Assembly: GCA_031373665.1 (NCBI GenBank)
Contig: JANMMZ010000010.1
Coordinates: 1 to 64,000, forward strand
DNA length: 64,000 nt
Direction: 5' to 3'
Source: M3007 sp031373665
GTDB lineage: Bacteria > Bacteroidota > Bacteroidia > Chitinophagales > Saprospiraceae
Below the pieces are notes generated by a model. The model was given only the letters and a program-made list of their open reading frames with translations. It did not search any database and was not told the DNA's origin. A program made the translations under genes and the position numbers. Positions 35,138 through 43,813 of the stretch are shown one piece after another. Position 1 is the stretch's first letter. Each line of letters begins with the position of its first letter.

Positions 35138-36451
35138 CTAATTTTTATCTGTTTCAATATCATTCGGTAATAAAATATAAATAGTATCCTCCGAACCTAC
35201 TCCAACTTTAGAAATATGGTATTTTTTATATAAAAAGTCTCCTCTTATGCTTGAATCACGTGGCAACTGTGATAAATAGGTAAACCAATCACCCCTAGGA
35301 ACGATGGCGCTGTCCAACTTAATTTGATCTAAATAGGCTCCTCGCAAGTCCATATCGGCCAAATCAATGCCGCGTAAGTCGGCACCATATAATGATGCTC
35401 CACGCATATCTGTATCTTTCAAAATGGCCTCCCTAAGATCTACTTCGCTCAAATTGGCTTTTTGAAGTAGGGTATTGGCCAATATTACCCCATCTAAATC
35501 TGCTTTGTTCAAATCAGCTCCATTCATATCCACTCCATTGAGATCGGCTTTGCTCAAATCAGCCTCGCGCAAGTTGATGCCGCTCAAATACTCACCGCCT
35601 AAAACGGCACCACTGAGATCAGCACAAGAAAAATCGGCAAATTGAAATACCTTTCTCAATGTGCGGTTGTCTATTTGGCTATTGATGATGGATATAAGTA
35701 ATTGCCCACGCTCCGGGCTTAATTCTATAGGTATCAACGAATCCGCATCCATGTAGCGATAGGGTTTAAGGCTATTGCTCAGTGCGATGATCCGCCCTAC
35801 TATTTGAGGACTTAAATCCCTGATACCCGGCTGGCCTATGTCTGTTTTTAATTCTTCGTCTATAGCATCTAATAAGTTGCCCATTAAGAAAATTAAGGAA
35901 CTGCGACGATCCGCTTCTTGGAGATAGGTTTGTTGATCAAGGCGGTAATTCTGTTGTTGCAATAGGCCGTTTTGTTGGGTCAGTAGTTTATTCTGATTAT
36001 ACAATAAAAAAGTACCCAACATACCTCCAAAGCCTAAAAAGAGGGTTTGAAACACTACTATTACCCACCTTTTGAATGAATTCCAAGAATACCATGCCAA
36101 TAATTTTGAAAAAACAACATTGAAATGTGCTTCTGTATTGGGCCAATCTCGATCCACCGCACTTTTTAGCATGGATTGGGTAGCACTTTTGACAATGCCT
36201 ATATCCGTGTCGTCTACGCCAAATACTTTTTTTAAAATCTTTTCTTTGTGCTGTACTACCCCAAATACTATGAAGGCGGCTAGAAGAATAATAACAAATA
36301 AGCACATCACTAAATAAGGAATGTGCTCCGCCAAGGTAGAGAGCCCTACTAATGAGATCATGGAACCAATCACAACCCCCAAAGCCAAAGCGACCACTGT
36401 ACGAGACAGCATGTCTATTTTCTTAGTAGGAGATTGAATCGGCTCTTCCAT
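35138..36451 (-). CDS. Membrane-anchored pentapeptide-repeat protein
   Basis: A 437-residue protein. Two membrane segments near the N terminus (about 15-40 and 45-68), a third at about 130-150, then a short coiled coil (NQNKLLTQQNGLLQQQNYRLDQQ). About 265-385 is a pentapeptide-repeat beta-helix of A(D/N)Lxx units (ADLSGAVLGG, READLSKADLNGVDMNGADLNKADL cut here for length). The family forms right-handed quadrilateral helices; some mimic DNA, but most membrane-tethered ones have no known role. It follows speA by nine bases on the same strand, so the two probably share a transcript. Confidence 0.82.
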   Translation of the reverse strand: MEEPIQSPTKKIDMLSRTVVALALGVVIGSMISLVGLSTLAEHIPYLVMCLFVIILLAAFIVFGVVQHKEKILKKVFGVDDTDIGIVKSATQSMLKSAVDRDWPNTEAHFNVVFSKLLAWYSWNSFKRWVIVVFQTLFLGFGGMLGTFLLYNQNKLLTQQNGLLQQQNYRLDQQTYLQEADRRSSLIFLMGNLLDAIDEELKTDIGQPGIRDLSPQIVGRIIALSNSLKPYRYMDADSLIPIELSPERGQLLISIINSQIDNRTLRKVFQFADFSCADLSGAVLGGEYLSGINLREADLSKADLNGVDMNGADLNKADLDGVILANTLLQKANLSEVDLREAILKDTDMRGASLYGADLRGIDLADMDLRGAYLDQIKLDSAIVPRGDWFTYLSQLPRDSSIRGDFLYKKYHISKVGVGSEDTIYILLPNDIETDKN

Positions 36452-36459
36452 CGTGATGG

Positions 36460-37863
36460 CTATTGATATCCCAAAATTTTGAGCATAGAGTCAGAGTCCT
36501 GCTCCTGAAAAATCTGCCAATCAACAAACTCTCCATAATAGTTTCTATCAATTAAAATATGCTTGGGCGCGGGTAATAAACAGTGTTTTAATCCTCCATA
36601 CCCACTCAAAGACTCTTGATAAGCACCAGTATGGAAAAAACCAATATAAAGTGGTCCATCTTTTTCCTCATCGTACGATGGCAGATAGACTTGGTTGTTG
36701 TGTGCTTCGGAGTTGTAATAATCGGCATTGTCACAACTGATACCTCCTATATTGACCCGTTGGTATTCCTTAGTCCAGTGATTAATCGGAAGCAGGATAA
36801 AGCGTTCTTTGATACCCCAAGCATCTGGAAGGGTATTGATCAAGGAGTTGTCAAGCATGTACCATTCTTCGGCATCGTTTTGCTTTTTCTTGCCGATGAC
36901 CGAAAAAATGGTTGCTCCGCTTTCACCCACCGTATATTTGCCAAATTCGGAATATATATCTGGCTCCGGTACGCCTTCGCTATCGCAATATTCTTTGATC
37001 AAACGAACGATTTCGCTCACCATATATGGGTAATCATATTCAAAACCCAAAGAGTTGCGGATAGGCATACCCCCGCCAATATTTAAACAGGATAGGGTAG
37101 GGCAAATCTTGCGAAGTTGGCAGTAGGTTTTAATCCCCTTTTTGAGTTCACTCCAATAGTATATAGAGTCTTTAATACCCACATCTACAAAGAAATGGAG
37201 CATTTTAAGATTAAATTTTGGGTTTTTTTGCAGTTTCTCGGTATAAAAACTCATGACTTCGCTTTGGCGAATCCCAAGCCTTGAAGTATAGAATTCAAAA
37301 TTTGGTTCTTCTTCGGTCGCCATTCTAAGTCCAATATTACACTGCTCATTTGTAATGAGTGCCTCGTAATGCTCCAGTTCTTCAGCATTGTCACATACCG
37401 GAATTACATTGTAAAAACCCTCATTGATGAGTCCTGCAATACGCTCTAGATACTGCTTCGGCTTATAACCGTTGTTAACGATAATAGTACCTTTATTGAT
37501 TTTACCTTGTTTGAATAATTTCCAAACTAAGTCAACATCAAATGCCGAGGAAGTTTCTAATTGAGTACCGTTTTCTAATACCTCATTTAGGATGAAAGCA
37601 AAGTGCGAACTTTTGGTACAATAACAATAGATATACTTACCATTATAGTTGTGTCGCTGTATGGCATCCCGAAATAATTTTCGGGCGGTCTGTATTTTTT
37701 CTCCGATCTTGGGTAGATAGGTCAATTTCAACGGAGTACCGTATTTTTTGATCAAATCATACATGTCAATACCATTGAAAAGAAGACTATTGTCTTTTAG
37801 GCTGAAACCGTCTTGCGGGAAATCAAATGTCTGCGCTACCAGATCGAAGTATGTGTTTTTCAT
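36460..37863 (-). CDS. speA: Biosynthetic arginine decarboxylase, short form
   Basis: A 467-residue fold type III PLP decarboxylase of the Bacteroidota arginine decarboxylase type. It makes agmatine, the first step of polyamine synthesis. Key features are YCYCTKSSHFAF near 75-85, whose Lys is the probable PLP Schiff-base residue, the phosphate-binding NIGGGMP near 265, HFFVDVGIKDS and the C-terminal LYIGFFHTGAYQESLSGYGG (catalytic Cys/Asp region variant). It is much shorter than the E. coli SpeA (about 660 residues), as usual for this phylum. Diaminopimelate decarboxylase (LysA) is a related alternative but the overall pattern favours SpeA. A TACATTTG box lies 88 bp upstream. Confidence 0.85.
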   Translation of the reverse strand: MKNTYFDLVAQTFDFPQDGFSLKDNSLLFNGIDMYDLIKKYGTPLKLTYLPKIGEKIQTARKLFRDAIQRHNYNGKYIYCYCTKSSHFAFILNEVLENGTQLETSSAFDVDLVWKLFKQGKINKGTIIVNNGYKPKQYLERIAGLINEGFYNVIPVCDNAEELEHYEALITNEQCNIGLRMATEEEPNFEFYTSRLGIRQSEVMSFYTEKLQKNPKFNLKMLHFFVDVGIKDSIYYWSELKKGIKTYCQLRKICPTLSCLNIGGGMPIRNSLGFEYDYPYMVSEIVRLIKEYCDSEGVPEPDIYSEFGKYTVGESGATIFSVIGKKKQNDAEEWYMLDNSLINTLPDAWGIKERFILLPINHWTKEYQRVNIGGISCDNADYYNSEAHNNQVYLPSYDEEKDGPLYIGFFHTGAYQESLSGYGGLKHCLLPAPKHILIDRNYYGEFVDWQIFQEQDSDSMLKILGYQ

Positions 37864-37950
37864 TGAAAAACAATCGGTTATAAATAAATAAAAAATGGCT
37901 TCGATGTGCAGTTGCCACCCTTAAACGTTATTGTTGATGAATATAATGCG

Positions 37951-37958
37951 CAAATGTA
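37951..37958 (-). promoter_or_regulatory. -7 box of speA
   Basis: Minus strand TACATTTG, full match to TAnnTTTG, giving a leader of about 80 nt. It lies right after the parAB terminator. Confidence 0.5.
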
Positions 37959-37967
37959 GTGCATAAA

Positions 37968-38004
37968 AAAAAACTGGGGGGAAATATTTTCCCCCCAGTT
38001 TTTT
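37968..38004. terminator. Bidirectional terminator after parAB
   Basis: AAAAAACTGGGGGGAAA (37968-37984), TAT, then the exact complement (37988-38004): a 17-bp perfect stem with A/T tracts at both ends. It ends the parA-parB transcript and isolates it from speA. Confidence 0.9.
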
Positions 38005-38094
38005 AAACGTCATATATTTTAAAATAATTAATGATTCAAGGTTTGTGATTGCCAGATTATCAAGAAATAATCTTTGGCATATCATACTGAATAC

Positions 38095-38997
38095 CTATGA
38101 TTCGACGCGGTCAATAATCCTATTCAACTCCGAATCATTTTTGAAGGCAATGACTAATTGGCCCTTTCCTTTTTCATCTCGTTTAAATTGGACTTTGGTG
38201 CCAAAGAAAGCATTAAACTTATCTTGAATTTCGCGCAGATGTGGGGGTAATGCTTTGTCTTCCTTGGCCGCCTTTGGTTTTTTATCTTCCTGATAAGCGG
38301 CTATAAGGCTTTCAACGGCACGTACAGAAAGGTCTTCGCTTATAATTTTTTTATACACTGAATTTCTGAAAGCAAAATCGTCCACACCCGCCAATGCCCT
38401 TGCATGACCCATAGAAATAGTGCCCTCTATCAAGCCTTGCTTGATGTCTTGGTCACTTTCAAATTTCAAGAGTCTCAAATAATTGGTGATGGTAGTACGC
38501 TGTTTGCCCACCCGATCTGCCAAGGCTTCATGGGTGATCTTGAATTCGTCAATCAAGCGACCATAAGAGATAGCCACTTCCCAAGCATTGAGGTCTTCGC
38601 GTTGAATATTCTCAATGAGTGCCATTTCAAGCAACTCTTGGTCATTTGCCAATCGCACGTAAGCAGGTACTTCTACTAATCCAGCCAATTGGCTGGCCTG
38701 AAACCGGCGTTCACCCGATATGATCTGATATTGCTTATCTTGGAGGCGACGCACCGTAATAGGCTGAATAATGCCATGCACTTTAATGCTTGCTGCAAGT
38801 TCGCCCAATGCATTTTTTTCAAAATAACGGCGTGGTTGCCCCGGATTTACTTCAATCTGGCTGATCGGCAACAGGGCTACTGCCGTGGCAAGTTCGCGTA
38901 CTACCTCTTGAGGGTTTTCTTGTACTGCTTTTTCTAGTTTGGAGGCATTGCCCAACAGCGTTTTGATGCCACCAGTGTTAAATGTACCTTTTGCCAT
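38095..38997 (-). CDS. parB: Chromosome-partitioning protein ParB
   Basis: A 300-residue ParB/Spo0J protein. N-terminal ParB domain with IEVNPGQPRRYF and the CTP-binding motif GERRFQAS near 100, ENIQREDLNAWE near 135, a helix-turn-helix (ALADRVGKQRTTITNYLRLL) for parS binding, and a C-terminal dimerisation region ending LNRIIDRVES. It loads at parS as a CTP-dependent clamp, spreads and is moved by ParA to segregate the origin. It follows parA with two bases between them. I did not find a parS site in the window by eye. Confidence 0.95.
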   Translation of the reverse strand: MAKGTFNTGGIKTLLGNASKLEKAVQENPQEVVRELATAVALLPISQIEVNPGQPRRYFEKNALGELAASIKVHGIIQPITVRRLQDKQYQIISGERRFQASQLAGLVEVPAYVRLANDQELLEMALIENIQREDLNAWEVAISYGRLIDEFKITHEALADRVGKQRTTITNYLRLLKFESDQDIKQGLIEGTISMGHARALAGVDDFAFRNSVYKKIISEDLSVRAVESLIAAYQEDKKPKAAKEDKALPPHLREIQDKFNAFFGTKVQFKRDEKGKGQLVIAFKNDSELNRIIDRVES

Positions 38998-38999
38998 TA

Positions 39000-39767
39000 T
39001 TAATTTTGGTTCTTACGCAGGAACTCTTCTGCCAAATTGAAAAAATTAGTTGCGCCCTTACTACTGACATCGTACAATGCAACAGGAGTATGCGACATGG
39101 GTGCTTCCGCTACCCGTGAATTTCGGTGTATGATGGTTTCAAACACATAATCATTGCTGCTGTTGCGCACTTCTTCTACGATTGCATTGGCCAAACGAAG
39201 CCGACTGTCGTACATAGAAATCAACAAACCCTCTACTTGCAATTGCGGGTTGAAGTTTTGACGAATCAAGTTAATGGTGTTCTTTAACTTAGATAAGCCC
39301 TCAAAAGAGAACATTTCGCACTGTACCGGTATCAATACGGTATCAGAGGCTACCAACGCATTGACAGTTATCAAACCCAATGACGGTAAACAATCAATAA
39401 ATATATAGTCATAGTCTTGCTTTAACTCACCTACGATACCCCGCAAGATGTATTCGCGGTTCGTGCGGTCAACAAGTTCCAATTCCGCGCCCACCAAATC
39501 AATATTGGAAGGAAGCAAATCTAGGTTTGGGGTGTCGGTTTTAACGATCGCTGCTCTCGGATCGGCTTGTGAAACCAAGCAATCATATAGACTAATATAA
39601 TCGGTGGTGTCGGGTATGCCCACGCCAGAAGATGCATTGGCTTGAGGGTCAGCATCAATGAGCAATACTCTTTTTTCTAGAATAGCTAGTGAAGCAGCAA
39701 GGTTGATTGCTGTGGTGGTTTTACCAACGCCACCCTTTTGGTTGGCAATCGTGATTACTTTGCCCAT
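39000..39767 (-). CDS. parA: Chromosome-partitioning ATPase ParA/Soj
   Basis: ParA, about 255 residues from the preferred ATG at 39767 (MGKVITIANQ), six codons inside the longest frame and matching the usual start of the family. It has the deviant Walker A KGGVGKTTTAINLA, the switch region IDADPQANASSGVG and Walker B-like FIDCLPSLGLITVNAL. It binds DNA in its ATP form and is released by ParB, pulling the origin apart. No N-terminal DNA-binding extension is present, so it is the chromosomal type. A TACCTTTG promoter box and a DnaA-box-like cluster lie upstream. Confidence 0.96.
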   Translation of the reverse strand: MGKVITIANQKGGVGKTTTAINLAASLAILEKRVLLIDADPQANASSGVGIPDTTDYISLYDCLVSQADPRAAIVKTDTPNLDLLPSNIDLVGAELELVDRTNREYILRGIVGELKQDYDYIFIDCLPSLGLITVNALVASDTVLIPVQCEMFSFEGLSKLKNTINLIRQNFNPQLQVEGLLISMYDSRLRLANAIVEEVRNSSNDYVFETIIHRNSRVAEAPMSHTPVALYDVSSKGATNFFNLAEEFLRKNQN

Positions 39768-39829
39768 ATCTTTTATCATAATCATAATAGAAAGTTTTTA
39801 AGTATTGATTGATACTTTATATCGAATGG

Positions 39830-39837
39830 CAAAGGTA
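39830..39837 (-). promoter_or_regulatory. -7 box of parAB
   Basis: Minus strand TACCTTTG, full match. It predicts a start about 55 nt before the preferred parA ATG. The dyad AAGTAT-N6-ATACTT (39800-39817) lies between it and the gene. Confidence 0.5.
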
Positions 39838-39878
39838 CTAGGGTGTGTGGTAAAGATACGTTTAACGGGTCATATAGT

Positions 39879-39941
39879 TATCCTCCATTTATCCACATGG
39901 TTTTCCACAGTTACTTGCACCGTAGAAAAAGTTATCAACAT
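39879..39941. other. Cluster of DnaA-box-like sites; possible oriC
   Basis: Within 63 bp, all in plus orientation: TTATCCTCC (39879-39887), TTATCCACA (39890-39898, the exact consensus DnaA box), TTTTCCACA (39902-39910) and TTATCAACA (39933-39941). AT-rich stretches flank it. It lies in the parA upstream region between divergent genes, the place where parAB loci normally adjoin the replication origin. dnaA itself is not in the window, which is common in Bacteroidota. Confidence 0.55.
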
Positions 39942-40048
39942 TTAATTTTGTCTCTAACGAGCAAAATATCCGAGATGTTTGTAGGATGTGCAGAATATTA
40001 GGGTTCTTTGAGCTGTACTTTATTTTTAACAATCAATATTTCATTAAA

Positions 40049-42898
40049 ATGAGCCTAAAACGCTACAATTTCCTGTTTTTTTTGCTTGGAGTGGTTACTT
40101 TGGCCAACGCTCAAATTAATTTCACCAATAAAAAACAATTGTTATCTTCCATTAATCACTTTAGCGGCGTTGCCATATCTATTATGGATATGAATGGAGA
40201 TGGATTGGACGATATAGTCCGAATGAATCAAGGTAATGACCTCTCTATTGAGTATCAAAGTGCTCCAAATCAACCCTTTGAACATAAAGCAATTGGGCAA
40301 GTAAGCAATGAAAGTCAGTGGGGTATGTGTACGGCTGATGTTAATAATGATGGTTTTGGTGACGTATTGACAGGCGGGTCTTACGATGGAATCAAAGTAG
40401 CCAAGTCCAATGCTTCTGGAGACCAATACACGATTTCGACATTGATTGCGCCTGGTACGTTTGTACAAGGTGTTAACTTCGCTGATGTTAATAATGATGG
40501 ATGGGTTGATGCTTTTGTTTGTCATGATGATGGGGTAGCCATCATATTAGGCAACAATGGAGATGGCACTTTTACCCATCAACCCAATTGGATTGATCTT
40601 ACTACTTCTCCCGTTTCTGATAATTCAGGCAATTATGGCTCAGTTTGGAGCGATGTGGATAATGATGGCGATGTGGACTTATATATCGCTAAATGCCGCC
40701 AAGGGGTCTCTAGTTCAACTGATCCTCGCCGCATCAATCAGTTGTTTTTAAACAACGGAGATGGCACTTATACTCAAGATATTGCCGATGTTTCCGGTTT
40801 ACGTATTGGCGCGCAAAGTTGGACTGCCGACTTCGGAGATATTGATAATGATGGCGACTTTGATTGCTTCATCACCAACCATGACGTGAGCAGCCAAGTG
40901 TTGATCAATGATGGTGTAGGCCATTTTACAGATATTACCATGAGTGCAGGTATGTTTAATGCTGTCAGTGGTACACCTATTCAAGGTGTTTTTGCAGACT
41001 TTGACAATGATGGCTTTGTTGACATCATCGTTGCTGGGTCTCAACACCAGATGTTTAGAAACAACCATGATAATACATTCTCAGAATCAGTAGATCCATT
41101 TAGTGGTAATGAGCAAATGGAATCTTTCGCGTTAGGCGATTTTAACCACGATGGATATATGGATGTTTATGGAGGGTATGCAGAAATTTACACCACTCCA
41201 ACCAATATCCCAGATGCGCTTTGGATCAATAATGGATCTGGTAACAACTATATCGGATTTAACCTAAGTGGTATTGCCTCCAACCAGAGTGGAATAGGTG
41301 CAAAAATCACAGTATATAGTGCCCTGGGTGTACAAGTACGGGAAGTACGATCTGGTCAAAGTTATGGTATCAGCAACTCATTGGCTGCTCATTTTGGCCT
41401 AGATTCCTTGAATACTGTAGATTCCGTGATTGTTAACTGGCCTTCTGGCACAAAAGATGTTATTTATGCTCCAACCATCAATCAATACATTGGGGTTCAA
41501 GAAGGTGGATGCATCATAGAGAGCGTTCTGATCACAGCCTCTGCCAATACCACTTTTTGTACTGGGCAGAGTGTTGATCTTATTGCACCTGAAGGCTTCA
41601 TGTATGCTTGGAACACAGGAGATACAATTGCTCAAATCACGGTCGGCGCAGCAGGTTCTTATAGGGTTACCCTTACTGATGTCAATGGATGTTCAGTAAT
41701 TTCAAATTCCATCATAACCACAGTTGATCCTATTGAAATACCGACCTTGACCGCCGCAAGCGATACTGTATTTTGTGATGGTGGTTCGGTTTTACTAACT
41801 GCTACACCTGCCGCCAGTTATCTGTGGAGTAATGGTGCTACCACCCAAAGTATTGTGGTTCAAGTTGAGGGCTACTACACGGTGTCCGCACAAGGATTGT
41901 GTGCTACTTTCCAATCTGCACCGGTTCAGGTATCCATTTTGGCTTCCGAATTGCCTGTTCCTACGGGCGACACAGTGGCCGTAGGCTCTACTGCTACGCT
42001 TTTGACTTCTGGTAGTTTGCCCATTTGGTACGAAAACCCAGGCGATCCAGTTATTGCAGGGGAAGGCAATTTTATTATCATACCTAATATCACGGCTACC
42101 GATACTTTTTGGGTGTCCAATAAAACCATTTATGATAGCCCAAATCAAAATACTGGCATGATGGATCACATGGGCGGCCAAACCAGTGACAATAATTATA
42201 TAGGGTCTCTTATTTTTGATTGTTTCACTCCTTTTACCTTGGCTTCTGTAAAAGTTTACACTACAAAGGCAGGTACTCGTAAAATAGATTTAAAAGACAA
42301 AAATGGGGTGATTTTGCAGAGCAAAATGGTCAATATCTTAGTCGGAACCAGTGTGATTGATCTCGACTTTGAGGTGCCAGCAGGTACTGATATGCAGTTA
42401 ATGACCGATCCTGATGTGAATCAGGCTAATATCAATTCCGCAGGACCTCAATTGCGCAGGAGCAACCAAGGTGTCGAATTTCCTTATGTGATTCCAAACA
42501 TCGTCAGTGTTAAAAGTTCTAGTTTTGGCCTTGACCGTTATTACTATTTCTTCAATTGGGAAATAGACCTCAAGGGATACGAGTGCGAAAGTGCCTTGGT
42601 TCCGGTTATCATTACGGTGGATTCCACTTTGATAAAAACACAAGAACCCGCTTGGGCAAACCAGATAAAATTATTTCCAAACCCGACCACTGGAAATATA
42701 TCTGTATATTTGCCTCATACTAAGCATGAATTCGTGCAAATTGGCTTATTAAATAGCCAAAATGCCTTGATTTCAAAGGAAATCATATCGGGTTCTACAC
42801 TTTGGAACAAAGATTTGGGGCATTTACCTAAAGGAGTTTATTGGATGGAAATTTATATTTCTGACACCGTTATCCGTAGGAAAGTGGTCGTACAATAA
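40049..42898 (+). CDS. Secreted VCBS/ASPIC-UnbV protein, T9SS
   Basis: I take ATG 40049 (MSLKRYNFLFFLLGVVTLANAQ), 21 codons inside the longest frame, because it starts a clean signal peptide. The 949-residue protein has six FG-GAP/VCBS calcium-binding repeats (DVNNDGFGDV, DVNNDGWVDAF, DVDNDGDVDLYIA, DIDNDGDFDCF, DFDNDGFVDIIV, DFNHDGYMDVY), then the ASPIC/UnbV domain (GIGAKITVYSALGVQVREVRSGQSYG cut in two here) common at the end of CRTAC-type proteins. Ig-like adhesion modules follow (SVDLIAPEGFMYAWNTGD). It ends in a T9SS sorting domain (KLFPNPTTGNISVYL). It should be a calcium-stabilised surface protein, function unknown. Confidence 0.88.
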   Translation: MSLKRYNFLFFLLGVVTLANAQINFTNKKQLLSSINHFSGVAISIMDMNGDGLDDIVRMNQGNDLSIEYQSAPNQPFEHKAIGQVSNESQWGMCTADVNNDGFGDVLTGGSYDGIKVAKSNASGDQYTISTLIAPGTFVQGVNFADVNNDGWVDAFVCHDDGVAIILGNNGDGTFTHQPNWIDLTTSPVSDNSGNYGSVWSDVDNDGDVDLYIAKCRQGVSSSTDPRRINQLFLNNGDGTYTQDIADVSGLRIGAQSWTADFGDIDNDGDFDCFITNHDVSSQVLINDGVGHFTDITMSAGMFNAVSGTPIQGVFADFDNDGFVDIIVAGSQHQMFRNNHDNTFSESVDPFSGNEQMESFALGDFNHDGYMDVYGGYAEIYTTPTNIPDALWINNGSGNNYIGFNLSGIASNQSGIGAKITVYSALGVQVREVRSGQSYGISNSLAAHFGLDSLNTVDSVIVNWPSGTKDVIYAPTINQYIGVQEGGCIIESVLITASANTTFCTGQSVDLIAPEGFMYAWNTGDTIAQITVGAAGSYRVTLTDVNGCSVISNSIITTVDPIEIPTLTAASDTVFCDGGSVLLTATPAASYLWSNGATTQSIVVQVEGYYTVSAQGLCATFQSAPVQVSILASELPVPTGDTVAVGSTATLLTSGSLPIWYENPGDPVIAGEGNFIIIPNITATDTFWVSNKTIYDSPNQNTGMMDHMGGQTSDNNYIGSLIFDCFTPFTLASVKVYTTKAGTRKIDLKDKNGVILQSKMVNILVGTSVIDLDFEVPAGTDMQLMTDPDVNQANINSAGPQLRRSNQGVEFPYVIPNIVSVKSSSFGLDRYYYFFNWEIDLKGYECESALVPVIITVDSTLIKTQEPAWANQIKLFPNPTTGNISVYLPHTKHEFVQIGLLNSQNALISKEIISGSTLWNKDLGHLPKGVYWMEIYISDTVIRRKVVVQ

Positions 42899-42941
42899 AT
42901 ATACTAAGTTATTGATAAGGGTATTTAATATACTTATCGGT

Positions 42942-42979
42942 ACAAAAGGGGTGCTTTTCGGAGCGCCCCTTTTGTGTTT
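42942..42979 (+). terminator. Terminator after the VCBS protein
   Basis: ACAAAAGGGG (42942-42951) pairs with CCCCTTTTGT (42966-42975), with GC pairs in the loop and T residues after it. It overlaps the TTG-start version of the next gene, which argues for its ATG at 42992. Confidence 0.8.
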
Positions 42980-42991
42980 TCAGGAAATACT

Positions 42992-43669
42992 ATGCAGATA
43001 TTACTCATTTCAGCCACCGCCTTAGAAATAGGGCCAACCATCGAATGGATCCAAAAGGATTTCATTGAAGTTAAAAAGGGAGTCTATTCAAAAGGCTCTT
43101 TGGAAATAAATGTCTTGGTGACAGGTATTGGAATCCAATCCACTGCTTGGCGGTTGGGGCAGTATCTTGCTACCGAAACCCCCGAGCTAGCATTGGGTGT
43201 TGGCATAGCAGGAGCCTTGGATCAATCTATGAAAATAGGTGATGTATTCAATGTAGTAGAAGAGCAATGGGGCGATTTTGGCGTAGAAGAAGCCGACGGA
43301 GGCTTCACTGACTTCTTTGATCTCGGATTCATGGATTCTGAAGCAGAGCCATACCAAAATAAAATATTGGTCAACAAACATGGATTGGGAACTCAATTTT
43401 TGCCTACCGCAAAAGGGATTACTTTAAATAAAGCACATGGAAACGAAACCACCATAGAACGGTTTAAAACAGAATATCCTCATGCTCAGATCGAAAGTCT
43501 GGAAGGTGCTGCCTTCTTTTATGCTTGTTTGCAATCTGGTGTTCCTTTTTTTGAAATTCGTAGTATCTCCAATTACGTAGAACCTCGAAATCGTGATGCT
43601 TGGGATATACCCTTGGCGGTCAACAATCTGAATAATGTGCTAGGAGAGATTATAGGGTCGTTTTTATAG
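42992..43669 (+). CDS. mqnB: Futalosine hydrolase
   Basis: A 225-residue nucleoside phosphorylase-fold enzyme. MqnB hydrolyses futalosine to dehypoxanthine futalosine and hypoxanthine in the futalosine route to menaquinone. The start at ATG 42992 (MQILLISATALEIGPT) is preferred over an upstream TTG that lies within a terminator. Motifs are LVTGIGIQSTAWRLGQYL, LALGVGIAGALDQSMKIGDVF and IESLEGAAFFYACLQSGVPFFEIRSISNYVEPR cut across residues 150-190, with the substrate-binding Glu in ESLEGA. It indicates menaquinone made by the alternative pathway. A related 5'-methylthioadenosine nucleosidase is less likely because of the SNYVEPR ending. Confidence 0.88.
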   Translation: MQILLISATALEIGPTIEWIQKDFIEVKKGVYSKGSLEINVLVTGIGIQSTAWRLGQYLATETPELALGVGIAGALDQSMKIGDVFNVVEEQWGDFGVEEADGGFTDFFDLGFMDSEAEPYQNKILVNKHGLGTQFLPTAKGITLNKAHGNETTIERFKTEYPHAQIESLEGAAFFYACLQSGVPFFEIRSISNYVEPRNRDAWDIPLAVNNLNNVLGEIIGSFL

Positions 43670-43683
43670 GTTTATATAATCAA

Positions 43684-43721
43684 AAAATGGTTGCCCAATC
43701 ATCCGATCAGGCAACCATTTT
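43684..43721. terminator. Bidirectional terminator between mqnB and clpC
   Basis: AAAATGGTTGCC (43684-43695) and its exact complement (43710-43721), 14-base loop, with A/T tracts on both sides, between two convergent genes. Confidence 0.85.
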
Positions 43722-43813
43722 ATATTTTAAGAGAACTAATCATCACCAGAACAATCCAATTGAACTGTTTACTCCATCAATAGGGAAACAGATGGATCAT
43801 TCATAGAGTCATT

